Assembly (NCBI GenBank): GCA_963720805.1
Contig: CAVRGT010000003.1
Location: 1 to 64,000, forward strand
Origin: VRUE01 sp963720805
GTDB taxonomy: Bacteria > Actinomycetota > Thermoleophilia > Solirubrobacterales > 70-9
Length of the DNA: 64,000 nt
Direction of reading: 5' to 3'
Part shown: positions 28,298 through 37,511 of the stretch, one piece after another
Numbering within the stretch: the first letter of the stretch is position 1
Layout: each line of letters opens with the position of its first letter
Notes under the pieces: model-generated
Databases searched by the model: none
What the model saw: only the letters and a program-made list of their open reading frames with translations
Told to the model about the DNA's origin: nothing
Translations under genes and position numbers: made by a program

Positions 28298-30004
28298 GTG
28301 GATTCGACCAACGGCAACACCGCGCTCGCCTCGGCCTTCGTCGAGGAGTTGGCGCGTGGGGGTGTGCGACATGCGGTGGTCTCCCCCGGTTCGCGCTCGA
28401 CGCCGCTCGCGGTGGCGCTCTGGCGAGAGCCCGGAATCGATGTGAGCGTGATCGTCGACGAGCGCTCGGCTGCGTTCTTCGCGCTTGGGGCGGCGCAGGC
28501 GACGCGAGCACCGGTCGCCCTGCTCTGCACCTCGGGGACCGCGGCGGCCAACTACCACCCGGCGGTCTGCGAGGCGAATGAATCGGCCGTGCCGCTGGTT
28601 GTGCTGACCGCCGATCGGCCGCCGGAGCTGCGTGGGATCGGCGCCGGGCAGACGATCGACCAGGTCAAGCTCTACGGAGAATCGGTGCGCTGGTTCTGCG
28701 AAGTCGGCACCCACGAGGCCGACGACGACGGGTTGCTGCATTACCGCTCGGTTGCCTCTCGGGCGCTGGCCGCCGCGCGCGGAGAGGCGCGCCCCGGACC
28801 CGTACATCTCAACTTGCCCTGGCGCGAGCCGCTGGCGCCGGTCCCGGTTGACGGCGCTGTCACGGCGACCGATCCGCTCGCCCTGGCCGGGCGCGAGGGA
28901 CGTCCCCTGACGGCGGTGACATCAATCGACCTCGAGCCGTCCGCCTTCCTGCTCGACGAGATGGCGGGCCACATCGGCGACGCGATCGCGGGGGTGATCA
29001 TCGCCGGTCGCCAGCTCGATCCCGAACTGCGCGAGCCGCTCGCCCACCTCGCCCGCGCTTCCGGCTTCCCAATCCTCGCCGAGCCCACCTCGCAGCTGCG
29101 CTGTGGGCCACACGACCGCTCCTACGTCGTCTCGACCTACGACCTGCTGCTGCGCGACGAACACTTCGCCCGCTCGGTCGTGCCTGACCTCGTCCTGCGC
29201 TTCGGCGAGATGCCGACGAGCAAGCCTCTGCGCACCTGGTTGTCGGAGAGCGGTGCCGATCAGATCGTGATTGACCCCTACGGCGGTTGGAACGAGCCGA
29301 GCAACCGCGCCGCCGCGGTGCTTCGCGCCGACCCGACCGAGCTCGCGGCGGGCTGGGCAACGCGCTTGGAAAAGGAAGAGCGCCCGGCGCCACAGGGCTG
29401 GCTCGATGCCGAGAGTGCCACGCGCGAGGCCCTGGAGCACTCCATTACCGGTGATGAGATTTCCGAGCCGGCCCTCCACCGCGCCCTTGGCCATGCCCAC
29501 CGTGACGGCGACCTCGTCTACACCGCCTCGAGCATGCCGATCCGCGACCAGGAGGCGTTCCTGGCTCCGAGCGAGACCGACGTGACCTTCCTCTGCAATC
29601 GGGGCGCCAACGGCATTGACGGTCTCGTCTCCGCCGGCATCGGCGCCGCGCACGCGAGTGGCCGACCGACAACGATCGTCACCGGCGACCTCGGCCTCCT
29701 CCACGACATTGGCGGCCTCGCCGCCCTGCGCGATGTCTCGACCCTGGTCCGCATCGTCGTGATCAACAACGACGGCGGTGGCATCTTCAGCCGGCTACCC
29801 CAGGCCGGGACGCTCGCCGCGGATGAGTTCGAGGCGCTGCTGGGAACCCCGCGGGGCCTCGACGTCGCAGCCGCCGCGAACCTGTTCGGCATTCCCCACC
29901 GGCGACTCAAGGCGCTCGACGAGCTCAGCGATGCCCTCGCCGCCGGCACATCGCTGATTGAGGTGCGGGTCGAGCGCGGCCCCCGAGAGCCCGTACCGCA
30001 ATGA
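28298..30004 (+). CDS. menD: SEPHCHC synthase
   Basis: 568 aa thiamine-diphosphate enzyme that adds the succinyl semialdehyde unit of 2-oxoglutarate to isochorismate. N-terminal GVRHAVVSPGSRSTPLA and the catalytic-Glu region VIVDERSAAFFALGAAQ; the ThDP/Mg2+ motif is GDLGLLHDIGGL ... NNDGGGIFSRLPQ. Starts with GTG at 28298. Its stop overlaps the downstream acyltransferase start by ATGA. Confidence 0.96.
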   Translation: MDSTNGNTALASAFVEELARGGVRHAVVSPGSRSTPLAVALWREPGIDVSVIVDERSAAFFALGAAQATRAPVALLCTSGTAAANYHPAVCEANESAVPLVVLTADRPPELRGIGAGQTIDQVKLYGESVRWFCEVGTHEADDDGLLHYRSVASRALAAARGEARPGPVHLNLPWREPLAPVPVDGAVTATDPLALAGREGRPLTAVTSIDLEPSAFLLDEMAGHIGDAIAGVIIAGRQLDPELREPLAHLARASGFPILAEPTSQLRCGPHDRSYVVSTYDLLLRDEHFARSVVPDLVLRFGEMPTSKPLRTWLSESGADQIVIDPYGGWNEPSNRAAAVLRADPTELAAGWATRLEKEERPAPQGWLDAESATREALEHSITGDEISEPALHRALGHAHRDGDLVYTASSMPIRDQEAFLAPSETDVTFLCNRGANGIDGLVSAGIGAAHASGRPTTIVTGDLGLLHDIGGLAALRDVSTLVRIVVINNDGGGIFSRLPQAGTLAADEFEALLGTPRGLDVAAAANLFGIPHRRLKALDELSDALAAGTSLIEVRVERGPREPVPQ

Positions 30005-31152
30005 GCGACACCGCGGGAGGGCGGATCCACTCGATGGACGCGCTGCGGGCGTCGACGATGCTGCTGCTGGTGCCAGTCCACGCCGCCAGCCTGCTCTCCG
30101 CCAACGGCCATGAGGGCGCCTGGGCGGTGGCGATCTACTGGTTCGTGCACGTCTTTCGGCTGCCCCTCTTCTTCGCCATGTCCGGGTTCTTCCTCGCCTT
30201 CCTCCTCTCCCGCCGGGGACCGAGGGAAACCGCCCGCAATCGCACCCTGCGGATCGCCGGGCCGCTCGCGATCGGGCTGCTGACACTGGTCCCGTTGATG
30301 ATCCTGAGCGGTCAGTGGCTCGGCGTCGTCGTCGCCGGCGATGGGCAGCCGAGCCATGGGACACCTTTCCTGCAGCCCTCCTATCTCTGGTTCCTCTGGT
30401 ACCTGCTGCTCCTCGACGCCGCCGCAATGGCGATCTACGTCCTCGCCCCCGGCCTGCTGCGAGGGGCTGGCGCGGCGATCGGAGCGGCGCTGTCGCGACC
30501 GCTGCCCGGCATCGTGCTGCTCGCCCTGCCGACCATCCTCTTCCTCTGGCCCCAAACCACCTGGACGGCGGCGCCGGACTCGATGAGCTTCCTGCCGGAT
30601 CCCTCCGTGCTCGCCTACTACTCGCTCTTCTTCGGCCTCGGCGCGACGCTGTGCGCGCAGCGGCGCCTGGTCGCGGCCGCCGGCCGCAATGCCTGGCGCT
30701 GGGGCGCCTGCGCGGCAGTCGCGACGCTACCGGCGGCTTTGCTCTTCACACTGCACAACTCCCCCGCGTACGGGACGCGCCCCGAGGTTCACGCGGCGGC
30801 CCTGCTGATCTACGCGGTGGCGACCTGGGCCAGCCTGCTCGCCCTGGTCGGTCTGGCCAACCGCTACATCACCCGTCCCAGTCCGCGCCTGCGCTACCTC
30901 GCCGACTCCTCCTACTGGATCTACCTCTCGCACATGCCGGCGATGGTGCCGATCCTCGCCCTCTTGGCGGCGACGACGCTCGGCACCGCGGCCCAGTTCG
31001 GCATCGCTACGGCCGGCGCCCTGGCCGTCTCGCTGACCACCTACGTTCTCTTCGTTCGCTACACCGCGATCGGCACCCTGCTCAACGGGCAGCGCCACCG
31101 ACCCGACAGCCGCAAGCTCAAGTCTCGCGCCGCGCTCGCCACGCTTCGCTGA
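30001..31152 (+). CDS. Acyltransferase 3-family membrane protein
   Basis: 383 aa with about ten membrane helices. The family opening HSMDALRASTMLLLVPVHAA, an FFAMSGFFLAFLLSRRG segment and the late SYWIYLSHMPAMVPI segment resemble the OafA/MdoC group that O-acylates glycans or lipids. It is translationally coupled to menD (4-base overlap) yet has no known step in menaquinone synthesis. Its acceptor could be a surface polysaccharide, or speculatively a quinone or lipid. Faces menF across a strong hairpin. Confidence 0.82.
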   Translation: MSDTAGGRIHSMDALRASTMLLLVPVHAASLLSANGHEGAWAVAIYWFVHVFRLPLFFAMSGFFLAFLLSRRGPRETARNRTLRIAGPLAIGLLTLVPLMILSGQWLGVVVAGDGQPSHGTPFLQPSYLWFLWYLLLLDAAAMAIYVLAPGLLRGAGAAIGAALSRPLPGIVLLALPTILFLWPQTTWTAAPDSMSFLPDPSVLAYYSLFFGLGATLCAQRRLVAAAGRNAWRWGACAAVATLPAALLFTLHNSPAYGTRPEVHAAALLIYAVATWASLLALVGLANRYITRPSPRLRYLADSSYWIYLSHMPAMVPILALLAATTLGTAAQFGIATAGALAVSLTTYVLFVRYTAIGTLLNGQRHRPDSRKLKSRAALATLR

Positions 31153-31153
31153 T

Positions 31154-31219
31154 GGAGCCTCGGGGATCACTCGACGGAGCCTCCCCGCTTTTGCTCCGGC
31201 GAGTGATCCCCGAGGCTCC
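31154..31219. terminator. 20-bp hairpin between convergent acyltransferase and menF genes
   Basis: Arms GGAGCCTCGGGGATCACTCG and its exact complement enclose a 26-nt interior that itself folds (GGAG/CTCC) and contains CTTTTG. It starts 1 base after the acyltransferase stop and ends on the menF stop, a natural bidirectional terminator. Confidence 0.75.
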
Positions 31220-32523
31220 TACTCCGCCAGCAGCGGCAGCAGGGCCCCCAGCTTGATCTCGGTCTCGGCCAGCTCGGAGGCGGGGTCGGAGCCGGCGACG
31301 ACGCCGACGCCGGCGTAGAGGCGGGCCTCGCGGTCGCGCAGCAGGGCGCTGCGCAGGGCGACGCAGAACTCGCCGTCTTCGGTCGCGTCCATCCAGCCGA
31401 CGGGGCCGGCGTACCAGCCGCGGTCCATCTGCTCGAGCTCGGCGATCGCGGCGAGGGCCGCGGCGGCGGGCTCGCCACCGACGGCGGGCGTTGGGTGCAG
31501 CAGACCGGCCAACTCGACCGCCGAGCGGGGGTCTGCCAGTTGGGCGACGATCGGCGTCGCCAGGTGCTGGATGTTCGCCACCTTGACGATCTCCGGCTCC
31601 TCCCCAGCCTGCACCCAGACCGCGTGCCGGCGCAATGAGCGGGCGATGCGCTCGGCGACGATCGCGTGCTCGCGGCGATCCTTGTCGCTGCGCAACAGCT
31701 GCTCGCCGAGGTGGTCGTCGACGGCGGGGTCGGAGCTGCGCCGGGTCGAGCCGGCCAGGGCGACGGTCGAGACGCCGGCACCCGAGCGGCGCAGCAGCAG
31801 CTCGGGACTGGCACCGATGAAGGCCGCCTCCGGCGTGCCGCAGCAAAAGCAGAAGCAGGAGGGGAACTGCTCGCGCATCGCGCCGAAGACGGCGGCGGGG
31901 TCATGCGCAGCCCCGGCCGAGACCAGCACCTCGCGGGCGAGAACGATCTTCGACATCTCCCCCGCCCTGATCCGCTCGGTCGCGGCGCCGATCATCCGCT
32001 CGAACTCACCGGGCGGACGGGCGCTGCTGATCTCGATGCGCGAGGTCGGGTGGGGGTCCAGTAGCGGCAGCTGATCGGCTCGCAGGCTGGAGATCCGGGT
32101 TTCGAGCGCGCCCACCTTGGCATCGGGGTCATCGCCGGGCCGGACCACCGCATTGACGGTCAGGAATGCCTCACTGCCGCTACGACAAATGGAGACCTCA
32201 GGCAAGACCAGAGACGCGGGCGCAAGCGATGACCAAACCGAGGAGCCACCCCCTTCGGCGTCGAACGCGAAACCACCGACCCACACGGCTCCAGCACCCG
32301 GTGGAAGACCCGGTGGCTCGTCCACCATCCTCTCGCCGCCAAGACACTCGCGCGCTACGTCCTCGAATCTACGCGGCCCTCGGGAGGTTGCCTCGTGAGC
32401 GACCCCAAGAGCCGCCAAAGCGAACTCGCGGTCGGGCTCCTCCCAGCAGAACCAGCGATCGGAAGCCAACCTCGAGGCAAAGATCGCCGCACAAGCATCG
32501 ACGCCCTGAATCGGCGAAGTCAC
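31219..32523 (-). CDS. menF: Isochorismate synthase
   Basis: About 434 aa, chorismate-binding family. Isomerises chorismate to isochorismate, the entry to menaquinone. Motifs: GEMSKIVLAREVLV, IGASPELLLRR, the IVKVANIQHLATPI segment, LLHPTPAVGGEP and YAGPVGWMDATEDGEF; the C-terminus AGVGVVAGSDPASELAETEIK is typical. The start is set at GTG 32523, preceded by AGAGGA at about 9 bases. A TTG further upstream lies inside the structured repeat and is less likely. Opposes the menBACD run, completing the pathway to MenA here except MenH. Confidence 0.9.
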   Translation of the reverse strand: MTSPIQGVDACAAIFASRLASDRWFCWEEPDREFALAALGVAHEATSRGPRRFEDVARECLGGERMVDEPPGLPPGAGAVWVGGFAFDAEGGGSSVWSSLAPASLVLPEVSICRSGSEAFLTVNAVVRPGDDPDAKVGALETRISSLRADQLPLLDPHPTSRIEISSARPPGEFERMIGAATERIRAGEMSKIVLAREVLVSAGAAHDPAAVFGAMREQFPSCFCFCCGTPEAAFIGASPELLLRRSGAGVSTVALAGSTRRSSDPAVDDHLGEQLLRSDKDRREHAIVAERIARSLRRHAVWVQAGEEPEIVKVANIQHLATPIVAQLADPRSAVELAGLLHPTPAVGGEPAAAALAAIAELEQMDRGWYAGPVGWMDATEDGEFCVALRSALLRDREARLYAGVGVVAGSDPASELAETEIKLGALLPLLAE

Positions 32524-32583
32524 ACTGACAAGCGTCCTCTTCCCACGGGATAGAGCGCGATTGACCGACGGCCTCAGGCTAGG

Positions 32584-32690
32584 AAATGACGAGGTCCAGA
32601 CGTCGCTAGGCAAGGACGCAGGGAGCGGGAATAGCAGAGCTATTCACGCGACTGAGGACGCCGCATAGCGACGTCTGGGGCCGTCATTTT
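32584..32690. repeat. Structured repeat family 'GGACGC', copy 2
   Basis: Outer stem: CCAGACGTCGCTA (to 32608) with TAGCGACGTCTGG and, beyond an internal loop, AAATGACG/CGTCATTT. Conserved blocks GCAAGGACGCAGGGAGCG (32610-32627) and CGACTGAGGACGC (32649-32661) enclose a GAATAGC-AGA-GCTATTC hairpin. Lies directly after the ilvN stop and upstream of menF. Stems differ from copy 1 at 19366-19470 while the blocks are identical. Confidence 0.75.
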
Positions 32691-33235
32691 CAGTCTGAGC
32701 CTCGGGCGATTGCAATCTCTCCCGTCCGCACCATCTCGATCAGGCCGTGGGGGCGGATCATCCGCTCGAAGGCCTCGATCTTGTCGGCGGAGCCGGTGAC
32801 CTCGATCGTCATCGTGCGGCGGGCGACGTCGACGATCTTGGCACGGAAGATCTCGGCGAACTGGATGATCTCGGCGCGGTTCTCGACCGCGGCGGAGACT
32901 TTGAACATCGCCATCTCGCGGGCGACCGTCTCATCCGGCTCCATATCGCGGATCTTCAGCACGTTGACAAGCTTGTGCAGCTGCTTGGTTACCTGGTCGA
33001 TCGGGTGCACGGCGCCGTCGAGGGTGAGGGTGATGCGGGAGATGCTCTCGTCGTCGGTAGGGCCGACCGCCAGCGTGTCGATGTTGAAGCCGCGGCGCGA
33101 GAAGAGGCCGGCGACGCGGGCCAGCACGCCCGGCTTGTTCTCGACCAGGATCGAGAGAATGTGTTTGCGGCCGCTCAGCTGCCCGGGGACGCGCAGGTCC
33201 TCCAGCTTGACCAGCTCAGGCGTCCCGGCCTCCAT
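32690..33235 (-). CDS. ilvN: Acetolactate synthase small (regulatory) subunit
   Basis: 181 aa with two ACT-type domains; KHILSILVENKPGVLARVAGLFSRRGFNIDTLAVGPTDD is the valine-binding ACT region (quoted parts: SILVENKPGVLARV and RRGFNIDTL). Confers valine feedback on IlvB. Its ATG overlaps the ilvB stop (TGATG). Slightly longer than the usual ~165 aa because of an N-terminal extension before the ACT domain. Confidence 0.94.
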   Translation of the reverse strand: MEAGTPELVKLEDLRVPGQLSGRKHILSILVENKPGVLARVAGLFSRRGFNIDTLAVGPTDDESISRITLTLDGAVHPIDQVTKQLHKLVNVLKIRDMEPDETVAREMAMFKVSAAVENRAEIIQFAEIFRAKIVDVARRTMTIEVTGSADKIEAFERMIRPHGLIEMVRTGEIAIARGSD

Positions 33236-34914
33236 CAGCCCACCATGTCCCTGGCGGCGGCCCCGGCGGGGATCATCGGGAAGCAGTTCTCCTCGGGTGA
33301 GACGCGCACGTCGAGCAGTACCGGGCCCTCGATTTCCAGCGCCTTCGCCATCGTCTCCTCGAGCTCGCCGGAGTCCTCACAGCGCAGCCCGGTGGCACCG
33401 AAGGCCTCGGCCAGCTTCACCCAGTCGGGGCTCGGGCCCATCTCAACCGAGCTGTAGCGACGGTCCCAGAAGAGCTCCTGCCACTGGCGCACCATGCCCA
33501 TGTAGCCGTTGTTCATCAGGAAGACCTTGACCGGGATCTCTTCGGCGACGCAGGTGGCGAACTCCTGGACGTTCATGATCAGGCTGCCGTCTCCGGCGAG
33601 GCAGACGACGGTGTCGTCCGGACAGGCGATCTTGGCGCCGATTGCCGCCGGCAGGCCGAAGCCCATCGTCCCCAGGCCGCCGGAGTTGATCCAGCGGCGC
33701 GGCTCCTCAAAGCCGTAGTACTGGGCGGCCCACATCTGGTGCTGGCCGACGTCGGAGGTGATGATCGCGTCACCCTGGGTCGCGCGGTGCATCGCCTCGA
33801 TCATGAACTGGGGCTTGATCTCGCCGTCTTTGCCCTCCTCGTAGCCGAGCGGGTACTCCTCCTGCCAGGCCTCGATCTGCCGCCACCAGCCGTCGAGCCG
33901 CGAGGGGTCGGTCTGCAGCGCCCGGTACTCGCGGGTCAGCTCGGGCAGGACCAGCTTGGCATCGCCGACGATCGGGATGTGCGCGGGGACGTTCTTGGAG
34001 ATCTCCGCCGGGTCGACGTCGATATGGATGAACTTGGCGTGCGGGGCGAACTCCGAAAGTTTGCCGGTGATCCGGTCGTCGAAGCGAGCGCCGATCGCGA
34101 CGATCAGATCGGCCTCGTCCATCGCGTAGTTGGCAGCGCGGGTGCCGTGCATGCCGAGCATGCCGAGCCACTGCTCGCCGGAGGCCGGGTAGGCACCGAG
34201 CCCCATCAGGGTCGAGGTGATCGGGAAGCGGTCGGCGGCGACAAGCTCGCGCAGCTCCTCGGAGGCGTTGGCGTTGATCACACCGCCGCCGCTGTAGAGG
34301 ATCGGCTTGCGGGCGTTGGCGATCGCCTTGGCGGCGATCCGGATCTGCTTGATGTTGCCGCCGTGCGGGGGCTTGTAGCCGGCGAGCTCGACCGGCTCGG
34401 TGCGCGGCGCGTAGTCGATGTCGGCCCGCGAGAGATCCTGCGGGATGTCGAGCAGCACCGGTCCCGGTCGGCCGGTCGAGGCGACGTGGAAGGCCTCGTG
34501 CACGTACTCGGGGATCTGGCGCGGGTCGGTGGCCTGGAAGGAGTGCTTGACGAAGGGCAGGGTGGCGCCGAGGATGTCGGCCTCCTGGAAGCCGTCGGTG
34601 CCGATCAGCTCGGTCCGCACCTGGCCGGTGATGAAGACGGTCGGCACCGAGTCCAGCATCGCGTCGGCGATCGCGGTGACCAGGTTGGTCGCCCCCGGGC
34701 CGGAGGTGGCGAAGGCGACCCCGACTTTGCCGGACGCCTTGGCGTACCCCTCCGCGGCGTGACCACCCCCCTGCTCGTGGCGCACCTGGATGTGGCGGAA
34801 CTCGGCGTCGACCAGGGCGTCGTAGGTGGGCAGGTTGGCGCCGCCGGGGATGCCGAAGACGTGTTCGACTCCCTCGGCCTTGAGGCTCTGCATCAGTGCG
34901 TCGGCTGCTCTCAT
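33235..34914 (-). CDS. ilvB: Acetolactate synthase large subunit
   Basis: 559 aa thiamine-diphosphate enzyme making acetolactate/acetohydroxybutyrate. The catalytic glutamate is in RHEQGGGHAAEGYAKASG, the FAD-binding region includes LIVAIGARFDDRITGKL, and the ThDP motif is GDGSLIMNVQEFATC ... NNGYMGMVRQWQ. ATG 34914 (MRAADALMQSLKAEGVEHVF) starts the protein; upstream sequence in that frame belongs to the disrupted sqdB. Coupled to ilvN. No leader peptide could be recognised in the 47-base spacer to sqdB. Confidence 0.96.
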   Translation of the reverse strand: MRAADALMQSLKAEGVEHVFGIPGGANLPTYDALVDAEFRHIQVRHEQGGGHAAEGYAKASGKVGVAFATSGPGATNLVTAIADAMLDSVPTVFITGQVRTELIGTDGFQEADILGATLPFVKHSFQATDPRQIPEYVHEAFHVASTGRPGPVLLDIPQDLSRADIDYAPRTEPVELAGYKPPHGGNIKQIRIAAKAIANARKPILYSGGGVINANASEELRELVAADRFPITSTLMGLGAYPASGEQWLGMLGMHGTRAANYAMDEADLIVAIGARFDDRITGKLSEFAPHAKFIHIDVDPAEISKNVPAHIPIVGDAKLVLPELTREYRALQTDPSRLDGWWRQIEAWQEEYPLGYEEGKDGEIKPQFMIEAMHRATQGDAIITSDVGQHQMWAAQYYGFEEPRRWINSGGLGTMGFGLPAAIGAKIACPDDTVVCLAGDGSLIMNVQEFATCVAEEIPVKVFLMNNGYMGMVRQWQELFWDRRYSSVEMGPSPDWVKLAEAFGATGLRCEDSGELEETMAKALEIEGPVLLDVRVSPEENCFPMIPAGAAARDMVG

Positions 34915-34961
34915 CTGGAAGGCGATGCTACCAGCGGCCCGCCGGCTGCAATGCAGGGCTT

Positions 34962-36133
34962 TTAGAGCTGCACGGGCGCGCCGGGACGCCAGCGCGTCTT
35001 GGGATCGATCGAGGACTCGATCACGCGGTCCTTGTAGCGCTCGATCGTGTGGATCATCGACTCGACCAGCTCCTCGCCGAGCAGGGTCGGCTCGAGGCCG
35101 AGATCGAGCAGCTTGGTGTGGATCGCGTTGTAGTAGTGCTCTTCCTTCTCGACCCGGGGTTCTCGCAGTGCTGGATCTCGACCGAGTAGCCGAGGTGCTC
35201 GCCGGCGTGCTTGACCAGCCCGGCCAGCTCGAGCACCGAGAACTGCTCGGTGAACTGGTTGAAGACACGGAACTCGCCGCGCGTCGGCCGGATTCAGGGC
35301 CGCCAGTTCGACGCAGGCGAGGGTGTCGCGGATGTTGAGAAAGCCGCGGGTCTGGGCGCCGGCGCCGTAGACGGTCAGCGGGTGGCCGATCACGGTCTGC
35401 AGACAGAAGCGGTTGAGCACCGTGCCGAAGATCTCGTCGTAGTCGAAGCGGGTGAGGAGGCGCTCGTCGCGGCCGCTCTCCTCGGTCTCGATCCCGTAGA
35501 CGACGCCCTGGTTGAGGTCGGTGGCGCGCAGGCCCCAGGTGCGGCAGGCGAAGTGGATGTTGGTCGAGTCGTGAACCTTGGAGCAGTGATAGAGCGAGGC
35601 CGGCAGCTTGGGGAAGGGCAGGGTGTCGCGTGCGGCCCTTGTGCTCGATCTCGATGTAGCCCTCCTCGATATCGATCTCGGGCTGGCCGTACTCGCCCAT
35701 CGTGCCGAGCTTGACCAGGTGGCAGTCGGGCACGTGGTCGCGGATCGCGAAGAGCAGGTTGAGGGTGCCGATCACGTTGGCGTGCTGGGTCTCGACCGCC
35801 TTCTCGCGCGAGAGCCATCGAGTAGGGCGCCGAGGCCTGCTGGCCGTAGTGGACGACCGCCTCGGGGCGGGTCTCGGCGACGACGCCGTCGAGGAAGTCG
35901 CCGTCCTGCACGGAGCCGACGAAGCTGCGGATCTCCTCGCCGGAGAGCTCCTTCCAAGCGGCAATCCGCTGCTCGAAATCGGCGATCGGCGTCAGCGAGC
36001 CGGTGCCGGCTTCGTCGTGCCAGCGGCGACGGGAAAAGTCGTCGACGACCGAGACCTCGTGACCGCGGGCCGAGAACCTCATGGCTGTCGGCCAGCCCAG
36101 GTAGCCGTCGCCGCCAAGAATGAGGACGCGCAT
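34962..36133 (-). CDS. sqdB: UDP-sulfoquinovose synthase (four frameshifts)
   Basis: NAD-dependent SDR enzyme that forms UDP-sulfoquinovose, the head-group donor of sulfolipid SQDG. Piecing the frames gives ~390 aa colinear with plant SQD1: MRVLILGGDGYLGWPTAMRF, then VVHYGQQASAPYSM, VIGTLNLLFAIRD, KLGTMGEYGQPEIDIEEGYI, the YHCSK catalytic Tyr/Lys, ATDLNQGVVYGIET, GAQTRGFLNIRDT, EFRVFNQFTEQFSVLELA and KEEHYYNAIHTKL. Breaks lie near 35817, 35630, 35283 and 35158. The signature blocks are all conserved, so the gene was recently functional or the breaks are sequence errors. No sqdX/sqdD-type transferase is recognised for certain; divergent neighbours are GT39-like proteins. Confidence 0.87.
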
Positions 36134-36187
36134 AGGTCGCGGCAGCGTAACGGAAGTGGGACCCGAGCGCGCGCATAGCATCGCGGC

Positions 36188-37511
36188 ATGGAGACCCCCG
36201 CCCGGCGCGGAAAAATCGCGATTCTGGCCGTTCTCGGCGTCGATACGGTTGCCGGTCTGGGGCTGCGACTCGGCTACGCCCTCGAGCAACCCGCTGCCGC
36301 AACCCGACGCCGGCGCCTACGCGCGCATCGCCCAGAACCTCTACCGAGCCGGCTCCTTCGACGCCCGCCCCCCGGGGTCTCGAGGGAGGTTCAGCCCGCC
36401 GGCTCCTACGCCCCGGGGCTGCCGCTTTTCGTCGCCGGCCTCTACGAGCTCAGCGGCGGCGTCCACCTGACCTTTGCCCTGGTTGTGCTGGCGCTTTTCG
36501 GCGCCGGCACGATTCCGCTCACGTTCCTGCTCGGCAAGCGAATGGCGGGGCCCGTCGCCGGGCTGATCGGCGCCGGGGCGTTCGCCGGCTACCCCGCGCT
36601 GCTCCAGTACCAGGGCCTGTTGCTGACCGAGCCCCTGGCCGCCTTCCTGCTCAGCGCCGCGCTCGTCACCTTCCTGCACGCGGCCGACTGGCCGTCGCCG
36701 TGGAGATGGCTTGGCGCCGGAGCGCTGCTCGGCGCGCTCTCGCTGGTGCGACCGGAGTACCTGGCGATCGCCGTCCTCCTGCCGCTGACATGGCTCGTTC
36801 GCGAGGGTCTTTGCGGGCGGCTGCGGCGCTCGGCGGCGCTGGCAGGGGTATCGCTGCTCGGGACGATCCTCGTCCTCGCGCCCTGGACGATCCGCAACGC
36901 GATCGTCCTCGATCGGGCCGTGCCGATCTCGACCGGCGGCGGCAAGGCGCTCTTTATCGGCACTTATCTCGACGCCCACGGTGACGGGCCGAAGCTGCGT
37001 GAACTGCTGCTCTCCGAGCGGCCCGGGCTGCGCCGGCGGTTCTTGCGAGGCGGACCGGTGGACGACCCCAACCGCTTCGTCCTCGAGCGAGTGCTCGCCC
37101 GGGTCGCGGCGGAGCGTTACCCGGGGCTCGAAACCGACGCGGCCCTGGGGCGGATGGGTCGCCAGAACCTGGAAGACGACATCGCCCGGGAACCGATCGC
37201 TTTCGCCGGCATGCTCGTCGACAAGGCTTACGAATCATGGACTGACTCGGCGCGCGCGGTTATGGAGAGGGAGCCGTGGCGGGTGCTCCAGCTCGGGCTG
37301 ATCGCCTGGCCCTCCTCGGCCTCGTGGTCCTCGCCATCCGCCGCAACTTCGAGGCGCGGTCCTCGGCCTCGTCCTGGCGTACATGACGGCGGTCAGCGCG
37401 CTGCTGATCTCCTCGCCCCGGCGCGAGCTCGTTGTCCTGCCCATCCTCGCCGCACTTGCCGGGACGGGAGCGACGGCATGCGCAGATAGCCTGGCGCGAT
37501 GGCGCGACTGA
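36188..37511 (+). CDS. GT39-like membrane glycosyltransferase, paralogue 1 (about four frameshifts)
   Basis: Polytopic membrane protein of the dolichyl-phosphate-mannose-mannosyltransferase-like (GT39/PMT_2) type. The catalytic acidic loop appears in a displaced frame as PLPQPDAGAYARIAQNLYRA. APGLPLFVAGLYELSGG, LLTEPLAAFLLSAAL and LVRPEYLAIAVLLPL are characteristic loop and TM segments; VPISTGGGKALFIGTYLD begins the external C-terminal region. Frame changes near 36280, 36378, 37310 and 37362; the final frame ends ...ADSLARWRD at 37511, overlapping paralogue 2. Divergent from sqdB (54-base gap). Confidence 0.75.
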
